A stretch of DNA of 64,000 nt from Cupriavidus yeoncheonensis (GTDB lineage Bacteria > Pseudomonadota > Gammaproteobacteria > Burkholderiales > Burkholderiaceae). The position numbers were made by a program, and so were the translations under genes. The DNA lies in contig NZ_CAJPUY010000013.1 in the NCBI RefSeq assembly GCF_905397275.1, positions 1 through 64,000 on the forward strand, in the 5' to 3' direction. Of this stretch, positions 20,475 to 29,597 are shown one piece after another; position 1 is the stretch's first letter, and every line of letters starts with the position of its first letter. The notes under the pieces are model-generated. The model worked only from the letters and a program-made list of their open reading frames with translations, searched no databases and had not been told where the DNA came from.

Positions 20475-21113
20475 ATGACCGGAGATTTCCTGACCGGCCT
20501 GTCGGCCGCGCAATTCCTGGCGCTGATCACACTGCTTGCGGTGGGTTCGTTCACGCCGGGGCCCAACACCACCATCGCTGCCGTGACCGGGGCCAATTTC
20601 GGCCTGCGCGCCACGCTGCCCCATTGCGTGGGCGTGGCCTTCGGCTTTGCCAGCATCCTCGCGCTGTGCGCGGTCGGCATCGGCGCGCTGATCCTGCGCA
20701 GTCCGGCGCTGGCCACCATCGTGCATATGGCCGGCGTGGGCTACCTGCTGTGGCTCGCGGCCAGGCTCGCGCGCAGCACCGTGCTCGCGGAGAAGCAGGT
20801 CCTGCGCCCGCTCAATGTGTGGCAGTCAGCCGTGCTGCAGTACGCCAACATCAAGGCGTGGATGATGGCGCTGGCCACCGCGGCCTCGTACATGGCCGGC
20901 GCGCCCTCGCCCGCGCAGCGCGTGCTGCTGGTGTGCACCACATTCGGCATCTTCGGTTTCGTCAGCAACAGCCTGTACGGCGTGCTGGGCGCCTCGCTGC
21001 GGCAATGGCTGATGCAGGGCAACCGCGTGCGCTGGTTCAACCGCGCCATGGGCCTGGCGCTGGCACTCACCGCCGTGTGGATCGCCGTAAGCGTGCGCCC
21101 GGCGGCGCCCTGA
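20475..21113 (+). CDS. LysE/RhtB-family amino acid exporter
   Basis: The 212-residue membrane protein has about six transmembrane segments and the family motif GSFTPGPNTTIAAVTGANFG near the N-terminus. LysE/RhtB proteins export amino acids or analogues across the inner membrane. The gene starts five bases after the AlaX stop and precedes a DMT-family exporter, so both act within the MocR-facing operon. Substrate unknown. Confidence 0.85.
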   Translation: MTGDFLTGLSAAQFLALITLLAVGSFTPGPNTTIAAVTGANFGLRATLPHCVGVAFGFASILALCAVGIGALILRSPALATIVHMAGVGYLLWLAARLARSTVLAEKQVLRPLNVWQSAVLQYANIKAWMMALATAASYMAGAPSPAQRVLLVCTTFGIFGFVSNSLYGVLGASLRQWLMQGNRVRWFNRAMGLALALTAVWIAVSVRPAAP

Positions 21114-21138
21114 TCCGGCCACGGCCGCCAACCTCATC

Positions 21139-22140
21139 ATGACTGCAACCCCCTCCGCTTCGCACCCGCCGCATTCCGGCGGCATGCTGCTCGGCTTCAT
21201 CGGCGTGGCGATCTTCAGCCAGACGCTGCCGTTCACGCGCATGGCCGTGACGGAACTGGACGCCAGCTTCGTCGCGCTGGCCCGCGCCGTGATCGCGGCC
21301 GTGCCGGCGCTGGCGCTGCTGGCCATGCGCGGCGCACTCGACGCGCAGCGCCGCCCGCGTGGCGGGCAATGGGCCAGGCTTGCCGTGACCGCGCTTGGCG
21401 TGGTGGTCGGCTTTCCGCTGTTCTCGTCGCAGGCCATGCGCGAAGTGCCGGCGAGCCACGGCGCCATCGTGATCGGCCTGCTGCCGCTGGCCACCGCGGT
21501 GTTCGCCGCGTGGTTCGGCCGCGAACGGCCTTCCGTCGGGTTCTGGCTGTCGGCCGTGGCCGGCAGCGCGCTCGTGATCGGCTTTGCCGTGTGGCAGGGT
21601 GCGGGGGCGCTTCAGCATGCGGACTGGTACCTGTTCGGCGCCGTGGTGCTCGGCGCGCTCGGCTATGCCGAGGGCGGCAAGCTGTCGCGCGAACTGGGCG
21701 GGCTGGAGACCATCAGCTGGGCGCTGGTGGTGTCGCTGCCGGTGCTGCTGCCCGTGGTGGGCTGGCTCGGCTGGCACGACAGCGTCGCCATCGCGGCCGC
21801 GTCGCCGCGTGCCTGGCTCGGCATGGCCTATGTATCGGTGTTCTCGATGTTCATCGGCTTTCTGTTCTGGTACGCCGGGCTGGCAAAAGGCGGCGTGGCG
21901 CGTGTCGGGCAGATACAATTGCTGCAGCCGTTCCTGACGCTGGCAGGCGGCGCCCTGCTGCTGGCCGAGCCGCTTGACCCGGCCACCATCGCCTTCGCGG
22001 TGGCGGTGATCGCCGTGGTGGCCCTGGGCCGCCGCGCCGCCGTGCGGCAGGCCGTCCCCACGGTTCCCATGGTTCCCATGATTCCCACAAGCGGCGCCAC
22101 CGCGGAAACGCCCCCTATCCTTCCCGAACGCACTCACTGA
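21139..22140 (+). CDS. EamA/DMT-superfamily transporter
   Basis: The 333-residue protein has ten predicted transmembrane segments in two EamA halves (the second from about residue 165). SQTLPFTRMAVTELDASFVA starts the first half and ALVVSLPVLLPVVGWLGW lies in the second. The C-terminal 30 residues are polar. These proteins usually export amino acids or metabolites. The position after a LysE gene and before RidA suggests export of an amino acid or toxic analogue. Confidence 0.85.
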   Translation: MTATPSASHPPHSGGMLLGFIGVAIFSQTLPFTRMAVTELDASFVALARAVIAAVPALALLAMRGALDAQRRPRGGQWARLAVTALGVVVGFPLFSSQAMREVPASHGAIVIGLLPLATAVFAAWFGRERPSVGFWLSAVAGSALVIGFAVWQGAGALQHADWYLFGAVVLGALGYAEGGKLSRELGGLETISWALVVSLPVLLPVVGWLGWHDSVAIAAASPRAWLGMAYVSVFSMFIGFLFWYAGLAKGGVARVGQIQLLQPFLTLAGGALLLAEPLDPATIAFAVAVIAVVALGRRAAVRQAVPTVPMVPMIPTSGATAETPPILPERTH

Positions 22141-22151
22141 CAGGAGATCAC

Positions 22152-22607
22152 ATGTCCGTCTACGACACCCTTGCACGCCTTGGCGTGGAACTGCCCACCG
22201 CCGGCGCCCCTGCCGCCGCCTACGTCATGGCCGCGCAGACCGGCAATACCGTCTTCCTGTCCGGCCACATCGCCCGCAAGGACGGCAAGGTATGGACCGG
22301 CAAGCTGGGCAAGGACATCGACACCGAAACCGGCAAGGCCGCCGCGCGCGCCATCGCCATCGACCTGCTGGCCACGCTGCACGGCCACGTGGGCGACCTG
22401 AACCGCGTCACGCGCATCGTCAAGGTGATGAGCCTGGTGAACTCCACCCAGGAATTCACCGAGCAGCACCTGGTGACCAACGGCGCGTCGGAATTCCTGG
22501 CCGAAGTCTTCGGCGACAAGGGCAAGCACGCGCGCAGCGCATTCGGCGTGGCGCAGATTCCGCTGGGTGCCTGCGTCGAGATCGAAATGATCGTCGAGGT
22601 GAACTGA
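22152..22607 (+). CDS. RidA/YjgF-family protein
   Basis: The 151-residue protein has the RidA fold with NTVFLSGHIARKDGKVW, IVKVMSLVNSTQEFTEQHLV and the tail HARSAFGVAQIPLGACVEIE, where the substrate Arg (ARSAFG) is conserved. RidA proteins hydrolyse reactive enamine/imine intermediates released by PLP enzymes. The aminotransferase gene three steps downstream and the MocR regulator fit this. It belongs to the slightly longer YjgH/Rid-like subgroup. Starts 12 bases after the DMT gene with GGAG in front. Confidence 0.9.
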   Translation: MSVYDTLARLGVELPTAGAPAAAYVMAAQTGNTVFLSGHIARKDGKVWTGKLGKDIDTETGKAAARAIAIDLLATLHGHVGDLNRVTRIVKVMSLVNSTQEFTEQHLVTNGASEFLAEVFGDKGKHARSAFGVAQIPLGACVEIEMIVEVN

Positions 22608-22626
22608 ACCGGCGGCCGCTTCCGCG

Positions 22627-22956
22627 ATGCGCATCGACAACCTGCCCTTCGGCACCACCGACTGGTCCGCGCTCGAACCCACGCGCCACCCCGGCGAACG
22701 GGGCGAGGCGCTGTGGCGCACGCGCCAGTTCGGCGATATCCGGGTGCGCATGGTCGAGTACTCGGCCGGCTACCTGGCGGACCACTGGTGCACCAAGGGC
22801 CATATCCTGTTCGTGCTGGACGGCGAACTGCATACCGAACTGGAAGACGGCCGCCAGTTCGTGCTCCGCGCGGGCACGAGCTACCAGGTCGCCGACCATG
22901 CGGAACCGCACCGATCGTCCACGCCGACCGGAGCCAGACTATTCATCGTTGACTGA
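22627..22956 (+). CDS. DHCW-motif cupin-fold protein
   Basis: The 109-residue single-domain protein contains YLADHWCTKGHILFVLDGEL, which is the DHCW signature of a small cupin group, then the cupin strand RAGTSYQVADHAEPHRS. Metal ligands would be the His residues in these stretches. Function is unknown; the context with RidA and an aminotransferase suggests small-molecule metabolism. Confidence 0.8.
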   Translation: MRIDNLPFGTTDWSALEPTRHPGERGEALWRTRQFGDIRVRMVEYSAGYLADHWCTKGHILFVLDGELHTELEDGRQFVLRAGTSYQVADHAEPHRSSTPTGARLFIVD

Positions 22957-22997
22957 GCCGCCCGCCACGCGGCTCTTCCCAGAGAAAAGAGAACATC

Positions 22998-24188
22998 ATG
23001 CAATGGGCCATCTCCCGCCGGGCGCAGCAACTGACCAGCTCGGCCATCCGCGAAATCCTGAAGGTGACCGAGCGTCCGGAAGTCATTTCCTTCGCCGGCG
23101 GACTGCCCTCGCCGGCCTCCTTCCCGGTAGCGGCCATGGAGGCGGCGACGGCCCGTGTATTCGCCGACAATCCGGCCGCCGCCCTGCAGTACGCGGCCAC
23201 CGAGGGCTACCTGCCGCTGCGCGAATTCATCGCCAAGCGCCACAACGTGGGCGTGGAGCGCGTGCTGATCACCACGGGCTCGCAGCAGGCACTGGACCTG
23301 ATCGCCAAGGTGCTGATCGACCCGGGCAGCAAGGTGCTGGTGGAAACGCCGAGCTATCTCGGCGCGCTGCAGGCGTTCTCGCTGTTCGAGCCGGAATTCA
23401 CCTCCATTCCCACCGATGACAAGGGCCTGCAGCCCGAAGCGCTGACCGCCGAGCTGACCGCCGGCGCGCGTTTCCTGTACGCCCTGCCCAATTTCCAGAA
23501 CCCGACCGGCCGCCGCCTGCCGCTGGAGCGCCGCCAGGCCCTGGTGGCGCGGGCCAGGGAGTTCGGCGTGCTGCTGGTCGAAGACGATCCGTACGGCGAA
23601 CTGAGCTACACCGGCGACCAGCTCCCGACGCTGCTGTCGATGAACCCCGACGGCGTGATCTACATGGGCTCGTTCTCCAAGATCCTGGCGCCGGGCCTGC
23701 GCCTGGGCTTCGTGATCGCCCCGCCCGAGCTGCACTTCAAGCTGTGCCAGGCCAAGCAGGCATCCGACCTGCATACGCCGACGTTCACCCAGCGCGTGGC
23801 CTACGAGACGGTGCGCGACGGGTTGCTCGATCGCCACATCCCGACCATCCGCGAACTGTACGGCAAGCAGTGCCGGGTCATGCTCGACGCGCTGGCGCGC
23901 CACATGCCCGAAGGCGTAAGCTGGAACCAGCCCGAAGGCGGCATGTTCATCTGGCTGCAGCTGCCGCAAGGGTTGGGCCTGGACAGCATGGCGATCCTGG
24001 AAGAAGCGGTGAAGCGCAATGTCGCCTATGTGCCGGGCGCGCCCTTCTATGCCAGCAACCCGCAGCGCAACACGCTGCGCCTGGCGTTCGTCACGGTGCC
24101 GCCCGAGCGTATCGAACAGGGCGTGGCGATCCTGGGCAAGCTGTTCCGCGAAGCCATCGCCTCGGCGCCGCAGGCCCGCGCGGCCTGA
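22998..24188 (+). CDS. PLP-dependent aminotransferase (2-aminoadipate/LysN-like, class I/II)
   Basis: The 396-residue enzyme opens SSAIREILKVTERPEVISFAG, then LITTGSQQALDLIAKVL, YALPNFQNPTGRRL, LVEDDPYGELSY and the PLP lysine in MGSFSKILAPGLRLG. The catalytic Asp (EDDPY), Tyr and Lys are present, so it is active, unlike the regulator domain of the nearby MocR protein. The closest characterised relatives act on 2-aminoadipate, branched or aromatic amino acids. The exact substrate is not determined. It is followed by a GST gene after 33 bases. Confidence 0.88.
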   Translation: MQWAISRRAQQLTSSAIREILKVTERPEVISFAGGLPSPASFPVAAMEAATARVFADNPAAALQYAATEGYLPLREFIAKRHNVGVERVLITTGSQQALDLIAKVLIDPGSKVLVETPSYLGALQAFSLFEPEFTSIPTDDKGLQPEALTAELTAGARFLYALPNFQNPTGRRLPLERRQALVARAREFGVLLVEDDPYGELSYTGDQLPTLLSMNPDGVIYMGSFSKILAPGLRLGFVIAPPELHFKLCQAKQASDLHTPTFTQRVAYETVRDGLLDRHIPTIRELYGKQCRVMLDALARHMPEGVSWNQPEGGMFIWLQLPQGLGLDSMAILEEAVKRNVAYVPGAPFYASNPQRNTLRLAFVTVPPERIEQGVAILGKLFREAIASAPQARAA

Positions 24189-24221
24189 AAAGCAACCGCA
24201 AAAGATCAGGGGAGAATCTTC

Positions 24222-24866
24222 ATGCTGCGGATCTGGGGTCGACTGTCGTCGATCAATGTACAGAAGGTGGTCTGGTGCGCGCGCGAGCTGCACCTGGACC
24301 ATGAGCGCGTGGACATCGGCGTCAGCCAGGGCGACCTGGACACCGAGGCCTATGTCCGGCTCAACCCCAACCGCCAGATCCCCGTGATCGAGGACTTCCG
24401 CGGCACGGACGTGGGCGGCGAGCCCTTCGTGCTGTGGGAATCCAATGCCATCGTGCGCTACCTGTGCGCGCAGTACGGCGAGGGCACGCTGTGGCCGGAA
24501 GACGTCAAGGCGCGCGCCTCGGCCGACCGCTGGATGGACTGGCAGACCACCACCTTCAGTCCGGCCATGGTCAACGCCTTCCTGAACATGGTGCGCGTCG
24601 CGCCCGGGAAGCGCGACGATGCCGCCGTGGCCGCATCCTGCGCACGCACGGAGCCGCTGGCCGCGCTGCTCGACAAGGCCCTCACCGGGCGCGAGTTCAT
24701 CGGCGGCGACCGCTTCACCATGGCGGATATCTCGCTCGCCTGCGCCGCCCATCGCTGGATGGGCACGCCGGTCGCCCACGAACGGCGCCCCGAACTGGAG
24801 CGCTGGCTGGCCGCCATGCGCGCGCGCCCGGCCGCCGAAGGCATCCTGCAACTGCCGCTGCGCTGA
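24222..24866 (+). CDS. Glutathione S-transferase
   Basis: The 214-residue protein has a thioredoxin-like half (RIWGRLSSINVQKVVWCARE, NPNRQIPVIED with the cis-Pro, LWESNAIVRYLCAQYG with the glutathione-binding Glu-Ser) and a helical half with FIGGDRFTMADISLACA. It appears catalytically complete, with a Ser at the SSINVQK position. It is the last gene of the operon. Convergent with the second LysE gene 22 bases away. Confidence 0.9.
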   Translation: MLRIWGRLSSINVQKVVWCARELHLDHERVDIGVSQGDLDTEAYVRLNPNRQIPVIEDFRGTDVGGEPFVLWESNAIVRYLCAQYGEGTLWPEDVKARASADRWMDWQTTTFSPAMVNAFLNMVRVAPGKRDDAAVAASCARTEPLAALLDKALTGREFIGGDRFTMADISLACAAHRWMGTPVAHERRPELERWLAAMRARPAAEGILQLPLR

Positions 24867-24888
24867 GCGCGCGGCGGCAGGCCCGTGC

Positions 24889-25536
24889 TTATTTTCCGGC
24901 GCGCGAGCCCGACGCCGCCGTGAACACCCCGAGTCCGATGAAGGCCGCCGCCGTCAGGTAGCGGCCGGCCGCGCGCGCCCGTCCGGCACGGCGCAGTGCC
25001 GGCATCACGGCCGCTGCCGCGGTCACGTAGCAGACGTCGGTGGTCGCCGCGATCAGCACGAAACCCACGCCCAGCGCCAGGCTCTGCGTCAGCGCGGAAC
25101 CGGCCGGGTTCATGAACTGCGGCAGGAAGGCGGCGAAGAAGATCGCGGTCTTGGGATTGAGCAACGCCACCACGAAGCCATCGCGCAATACCTGGCGCAG
25201 CGGACGCGCCGGCGGCGGCGTATCCGTGGCCACCGCGGGCGTGGCGCGCAAGGTGCGGATGCCCAGCCAGATCAGGTACGCCGCCCCGGCGTATTTCACG
25301 ACCGTGAAGGCAAGCGCCGATACCGAAAACAGCACCGCCAGCCCGAGCGCCGCACCCGCTGCGTTGCCGAGGTTGCCCAAGGCCACGGCGCCGACCGACG
25401 CCAGCCCGGCACGCCGGCCCTGCGCCAGCGTGCGCGTCACGATATAGACCACGGCCGGGCCCGGCGTCACGGCCAGCGCCAGGCTGGCCAGCACGAAGGC
25501 GCCAAGCAGCGGCCAGGGGGGAAGAAACTCGGGCAT
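24889..25536 (-). CDS. LysE/RhtB-family amino acid exporter
   Basis: The 215-residue protein has six membrane segments and the motif LALAVTPGPAVVYIVTRTLAQ. LNPKTAIFFAAFLPQFM in the middle is typical of RhtB proteins. It is not a close copy of the LysE-like exporter at 20475. ATG 25536 is preceded by AAGGAGACACC, a strong ribosome-binding site. It is transcribed away from lldP. Confidence 0.85.
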   Translation of the reverse strand: MPEFLPPWPLLGAFVLASLALAVTPGPAVVYIVTRTLAQGRRAGLASVGAVALGNLGNAAGAALGLAVLFSVSALAFTVVKYAGAAYLIWLGIRTLRATPAVATDTPPPARPLRQVLRDGFVVALLNPKTAIFFAAFLPQFMNPAGSALTQSLALGVGFVLIAATTDVCYVTAAAAVMPALRRAGRARAAGRYLTAAAFIGLGVFTAASGSRAGK

Positions 25537-25900
25537 GGTGTCTCCTTTTGCCGCATCCATACGGCATTCGGCAGACAGGCTACGCAGCCCGTGCGCCGTT
25601 GCCAAGCTGACATTATGGCCATCCTGTAGCTGGCATACATTTCTAAGAGGCGCCGTTTCGAGTACTCTGCCGCAAGGGCAGCACGTGCGCCATGCTGCCC
25701 CCAGGCAAACCCTGATCATGAATCCGGTTCATGTATGCCATGACCGGATTTAAGGCGGCGTGGCGGGAACGCATCCTTACAATCCTTGTTCGACTCGCGT
25801 GTGCGGCTGACGCCGCACGTCTGTACGCGATGTACAAGGGCAGCCAAGGGCACGGAGATCGCCCGGGCCGCCCGAGCCAAACCTGAGGAGGATTTCAATC
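25537..25900. promoter_or_regulatory. Intergenic leader between lysE-type gene and lldP, with hairpins
   Basis: No gene is seen in these 364 bases. AATCCGGT (25721-25728) and ACCGGATT (25743-25750) form a dyad that extends to 12 pairs if one base bulges (CATG inner arms). GTGCGGC/GCCGCAC (25801-25818) and TGTAC/GTACA (25822-25836) are two further small dyads. They may be operators or a structured leader for lldP; no regulator gene is nearby. Confidence 0.4.
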
Positions 25901-27577
25901 GTGTGGAGTCAAGTCTATGACCCGCTAGGCAATATGGCGCTGTCCACCATTGCCGCGGGCGTCCCGGTAGCCGTGCTGCTAGCAGCGCTGGCTTTCTTTC
26001 ACATGCAGGCCCACCTGGCCGCCGGCCTGGCACTGGTGGTGGGCGTCGTGGTGGCTGCCGCGGTCTTCGGCATGCCCGCAGCCATGGCCGGCAAGGCGGC
26101 TGGCCTGGGCATCGTCTCAGGGCTGTTCCCGATTGGCTGGATCGTTCTCAACATCATCTTCCTGCATCGCCTCACGACCCTGAACGGATCATTCAAGGTC
26201 TTGCAGAACTCCATCTCCGGCGTGACCGAAGACCGCCGCCTGCAACTGCTGCTGGTGGCCTTCAGCTTCGGCGCGTTCTTCGAGGGCGCGGCCGGCTTCG
26301 GCACCCCGGTGGCCGTGACCGGCGCCATCCTGATCGGCCTGGGCTTCTCGCCGCTGGCCGCTTCCGGCCTGGCGCTGATCGCCAACACCGCACCGGTGGC
26401 CTTCGGTGCGCTCGGCGCGCCGATCATCGGGCTGTCGTCGGTGACGGGCATCGACCAGGTCACGCTGTCGGCCATGATCGGCCGCCAGCTGCCGTTCTTC
26501 TCGGTGCTGGTGCCGTTCTGGCTGATCTGGGCCTTTGCCGGCTTCCGCGGCATGCTCGCGATCTGGCCGGCGATCCTGGTGGCGGGCGTGACCTTCGCGG
26601 TGCCACAGTTCCTGGTGTCGAACTTCCACGGCCCCTGGCTGGTGGACGTGATCTCCTCGCTGATCTCGATGGGCTGCCTGACGCTCTTCCTGAAAATCTG
26701 GCACCCGAAGGAGACCTGGACCTCGACCAAGATCCTCGGCCGCCATGACGACTCCAAGGTCGACCACCCCGAAGCCCTGGCCGCCGACGCCGCTGCCAGC
26801 GCCGCTTCGGCTGGCATCTCCGTCGCCAGGGCCTGGCTCCCGTGGATCATCCTGACCGTCTTCGTGTTCGTCTGGGGCATCCCCGAGTTCAAGAAATTCA
26901 TGGATGGCCTGTGGGCGTACAAATTCCCGATCCCCGGCCTGGACAAGGCGATCATCAAGCATCCGCCGGTCACGCCGAAGGAAATCGCCGAACCGGCGGT
27001 GTTCCTCTTCAACGTGCTGTCGATGGCGGGCACCGGCATCCTGGTGTCGGCCGTGCTGGGCGGCCTGCTGATGGGCTACTCGCTGCCGCGCCTGCTCAGG
27101 GAATACTGGGAGACCATCAAGCTGACCAAGTTCTCGCTGCTGACCATCAGCGCGATGTTCGGCATCGGCTACCTGACCCGCTACTCGGGCCTGGACGCCA
27201 CGCTGGGCCTGGCGTTCGCGCAGACCGGCGTGCTCTACCCGCTGTTCGGCACCATGCTGGGCTGGCTGGGCGTGGCGCTGACCGGTTCGGACACTGCCTC
27301 CAACGTGCTGTTCGGCGGCCTGCAGAAGACCACGGCCGAGCAGCTTGGCCTGTCGCCGGTGCTGATGGCCGCGGCCAACAGCTCGGGCGGCGTGATGGGC
27401 AAGATGATCGACGCGCAGTCCATCGTGGTGGCCTCCACCGCCACCAAGTGGTACGGGCATGAAGGCGACATCCTGCGCTACGTGTTCTTCCACTCGATCG
27501 CGCTGGCGTTCCTGGTGGGTATCTTCGTGACGCTGCAGGCCTACGTGCATCCGTTCACGCAGATGGTCATCCACTGA
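25901..27577 (+). CDS. lldP: L-lactate permease
   Basis: The 558-residue protein has 12-13 membrane segments and matches LldP/GlcA lactate-glycolate:H+ symporters: AFSFGAFFEGAAGFGTPVAV, FGALGAPIIGLSS and SNVLFGGLQKTTAEQLGL. The start is GTG 25901 (MWSQVYDPLG), with GAGGAGG ending about ten bases upstream. The protein imports L-lactate, D-lactate or glycolate across the inner membrane. No lactate dehydrogenase gene is adjacent. A strong terminator follows at 27620. Confidence 0.93.
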   Translation: MWSQVYDPLGNMALSTIAAGVPVAVLLAALAFFHMQAHLAAGLALVVGVVVAAAVFGMPAAMAGKAAGLGIVSGLFPIGWIVLNIIFLHRLTTLNGSFKVLQNSISGVTEDRRLQLLLVAFSFGAFFEGAAGFGTPVAVTGAILIGLGFSPLAASGLALIANTAPVAFGALGAPIIGLSSVTGIDQVTLSAMIGRQLPFFSVLVPFWLIWAFAGFRGMLAIWPAILVAGVTFAVPQFLVSNFHGPWLVDVISSLISMGCLTLFLKIWHPKETWTSTKILGRHDDSKVDHPEALAADAAASAASAGISVARAWLPWIILTVFVFVWGIPEFKKFMDGLWAYKFPIPGLDKAIIKHPPVTPKEIAEPAVFLFNVLSMAGTGILVSAVLGGLLMGYSLPRLLREYWETIKLTKFSLLTISAMFGIGYLTRYSGLDATLGLAFAQTGVLYPLFGTMLGWLGVALTGSDTASNVLFGGLQKTTAEQLGLSPVLMAAANSSGGVMGKMIDAQSIVVASTATKWYGHEGDILRYVFFHSIALAFLVGIFVTLQAYVHPFTQMVIH

Positions 27578-27619
27578 CCTGGCAAGCCCCAAACCGGCAG
27601 CCGTTTCACCTGCCCCATG

Positions 27620-27650
27620 CAGCCCCGCCCCGGCGGGGCTGTTTGTTTTT
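27620..27650 (+). terminator. Intrinsic terminator of lldP
   Basis: CAGCCCCGC (27620-27628) pairs with GGGGCTG-type arm GCGGGGCTG (27633-27641) around CCCG, followed by TTTGTTTTT. Confidence 0.9.
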
Positions 27651-27759
27651 GGGGGCGTATCATGTTGCGTCTGGCCCACCGCACCGACGCGCCCCCGGTT
27701 CCGGCCGCGCCATCCGACCCGGATGCCGCCTGGCCCCGAACGGACGCCATGGAACCGCC

Positions 27760-29592
27760 ATGCCGATACGCCGCCTGGAACGCCTGATCGATCCCTTCCG
27801 CCATATGCCCGACAGCAAGCCGCCGGGCGAGGTATGGCGCTTCTACGCCTATTTCCTGCGCGAGGTCTGGCCGGTGTTCGGCGCCCTGCTGGTGGTCGGG
27901 CTGGTCGGCGCGCTGATCGAGGTATCGCTGTTCAGCTTCCTGGGCCGCCTGGTGGACCTGGCGCAGACCTCGCCCGCCGCGGGCTTCTTCAGCCGCCACC
28001 GCAACGAACTGCTGTGGATGGCGCTGGTCGCGCTGGTGCTGCGGCCGCTGTTCTTCGGCCTGCATGACATCCTGGTGCACCAGGTCATCAACCCGAGCCT
28101 GGCCAACCTGATCCGCTGGCAGAACCACCGCTACGTGCTCAAGCAGAGCCTGTCGTTCTTCCAGAACGACTTTGCCGGCCGCATCGCGCAGCGCATCATG
28201 CAGACCGGCTTCTCGCTGCGCGACTCGGCGGTGCAGGCCGTCGACGCGCTGTGGCACGTGCTGATCTACGCGGTCACCTCGCTCGTGCTGTTCGCCGAGG
28301 CCGACTGGCGCCTGATGATCCCGCTGCTGCTGTGGATTGCCTGCTACGTGGCGGCGTTGCTCTACTTCGTGCCGCGCGTCAAGCAGCGCTCGGTCGTCGC
28401 CACCGAGTCGCGTTCGCGGCTGATGGGCCGCATCGTCGACGGCTACACCAACATTGCCACGCTCAAGCTGTTCGCCCACACGCTCAAGGAAGAGGACTAC
28501 GCGCGCGACGCCATGGCCGACCAGACCGACAAGGTGCGCCTGGCCGGGCGCATGGTAAGCGCCATGGACATCACCATCACCGCCATGAACGGCGCGCTGA
28601 TCGCCGGCACGACCGGCATGGCGCTATGGCTGTGGAGCCAGGGCCGGGTCACGACCGGGGCCATTGCGCTCACCACCGGACTGGTGATCCGCATCAACAA
28701 TATGTCGGGCTGGATCATGTGGGTGGTCAACGGCATCTTCGAGAACGTCGGCCAGGTGCAGGACGGCATGAAGACCATCTCCGTGCCGCGCACCGTGACC
28801 GACCGGCCCGACGCGCAGCCGCTACGCGTCACCGCTGGCGCGGTGCGCTTCGAACAGGTCGGGTTCCACTACGGCAAGGGCTCGGGCGTGATCGAAGGCG
28901 TGGAACTGGCGGTGCGGCCGGGCGAGAAGATCGGGCTGGTCGGGCCGTCGGGCGCGGGCAAGTCGACGCTGGTCAACCTGCTGCTGCGGCTCTACGACCT
29001 GGAGCGCGGCCGCATCCTGATCGACGGCCAGGACATTGCGGGCGTGACGCAGGAAAGCCTGCGCGCGCAGATCGGCATGGTGACGCAGGACACCTCGCTG
29101 CTGCACCGCTCGATCCGCGACAACCTGCTCTATGGCAAGCCCGATGCCACGGGGGCCGAGATCACCGAGGCCCTGCACCGCGCCCGCGCCGACGAATTCG
29201 TCCCGCACCTGGCGGATGCCAGCGGCAACGCCGGACTGGAAGCGCTCGTGGGCGAACGCGGCGTGAAGCTGTCGGGCGGCCAGCGCCAGCGCATTGCCAT
29301 TGCGCGCGTGCTGCTGAAGAACGCGCCCATCCTGATCCTGGACGAGGCCACCTCGGCCCTCGACTCGGAAGTGGAAGCGGCGATCCAGGAAAGCCTCGAA
29401 ACGCTGATGCAGGGCAAGACCGTGATCGCAATCGCGCACCGGCTATCGACCATCGCGCGCATGGACCGGCTGGTGGTGCTGGACCAGGGCCATATCGCGG
29501 AGAGCGGCACGCATGCGGAACTGCTCGCGCATGGCGGACTGTATGCGCGGCTGTGGGCCCACCAGACCGGCGGCTTCGTCGGCGTCGACTGA
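27760..29592 (+). CDS. ABC exporter half-transporter (permease-ATPase fusion)
   Basis: The 610-residue protein has a six-helix type IV exporter domain (residues about 30-340) and a C-terminal ATPase with Walker A VGPSGAGKST, signature LSGGQRQRIA, Walker B ILILDEATSALD and H-loop AIAHRLS. It belongs to the multidrug/lipid exporter group and acts as a dimer in the inner membrane. Start at 27760 (MPIRRLERL) was chosen because the sequence before it is Pro/Arg-rich and non-coding in character; a weak ribosome-binding site precedes it. Substrate unknown. Convergent with the chromate transporter pair, five bases away. Confidence 0.88.
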   Translation: MPIRRLERLIDPFRHMPDSKPPGEVWRFYAYFLREVWPVFGALLVVGLVGALIEVSLFSFLGRLVDLAQTSPAAGFFSRHRNELLWMALVALVLRPLFFGLHDILVHQVINPSLANLIRWQNHRYVLKQSLSFFQNDFAGRIAQRIMQTGFSLRDSAVQAVDALWHVLIYAVTSLVLFAEADWRLMIPLLLWIACYVAALLYFVPRVKQRSVVATESRSRLMGRIVDGYTNIATLKLFAHTLKEEDYARDAMADQTDKVRLAGRMVSAMDITITAMNGALIAGTTGMALWLWSQGRVTTGAIALTTGLVIRINNMSGWIMWVVNGIFENVGQVQDGMKTISVPRTVTDRPDAQPLRVTAGAVRFEQVGFHYGKGSGVIEGVELAVRPGEKIGLVGPSGAGKSTLVNLLLRLYDLERGRILIDGQDIAGVTQESLRAQIGMVTQDTSLLHRSIRDNLLYGKPDATGAEITEALHRARADEFVPHLADASGNAGLEALVGERGVKLSGGQRQRIAIARVLLKNAPILILDEATSALDSEVEAAIQESLETLMQGKTVIAIAHRLSTIARMDRLVVLDQGHIAESGTHAELLAHGGLYARLWAHQTGGFVGVD

Positions 29593-29597
29593 TCCGG

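Noticed and set aside
22881..24851. 656-residue open frame antisense to the aminotransferase and GST genes
   Set aside because: Mirror of two well-supported genes with strong family motifs; no recognisable protein features.
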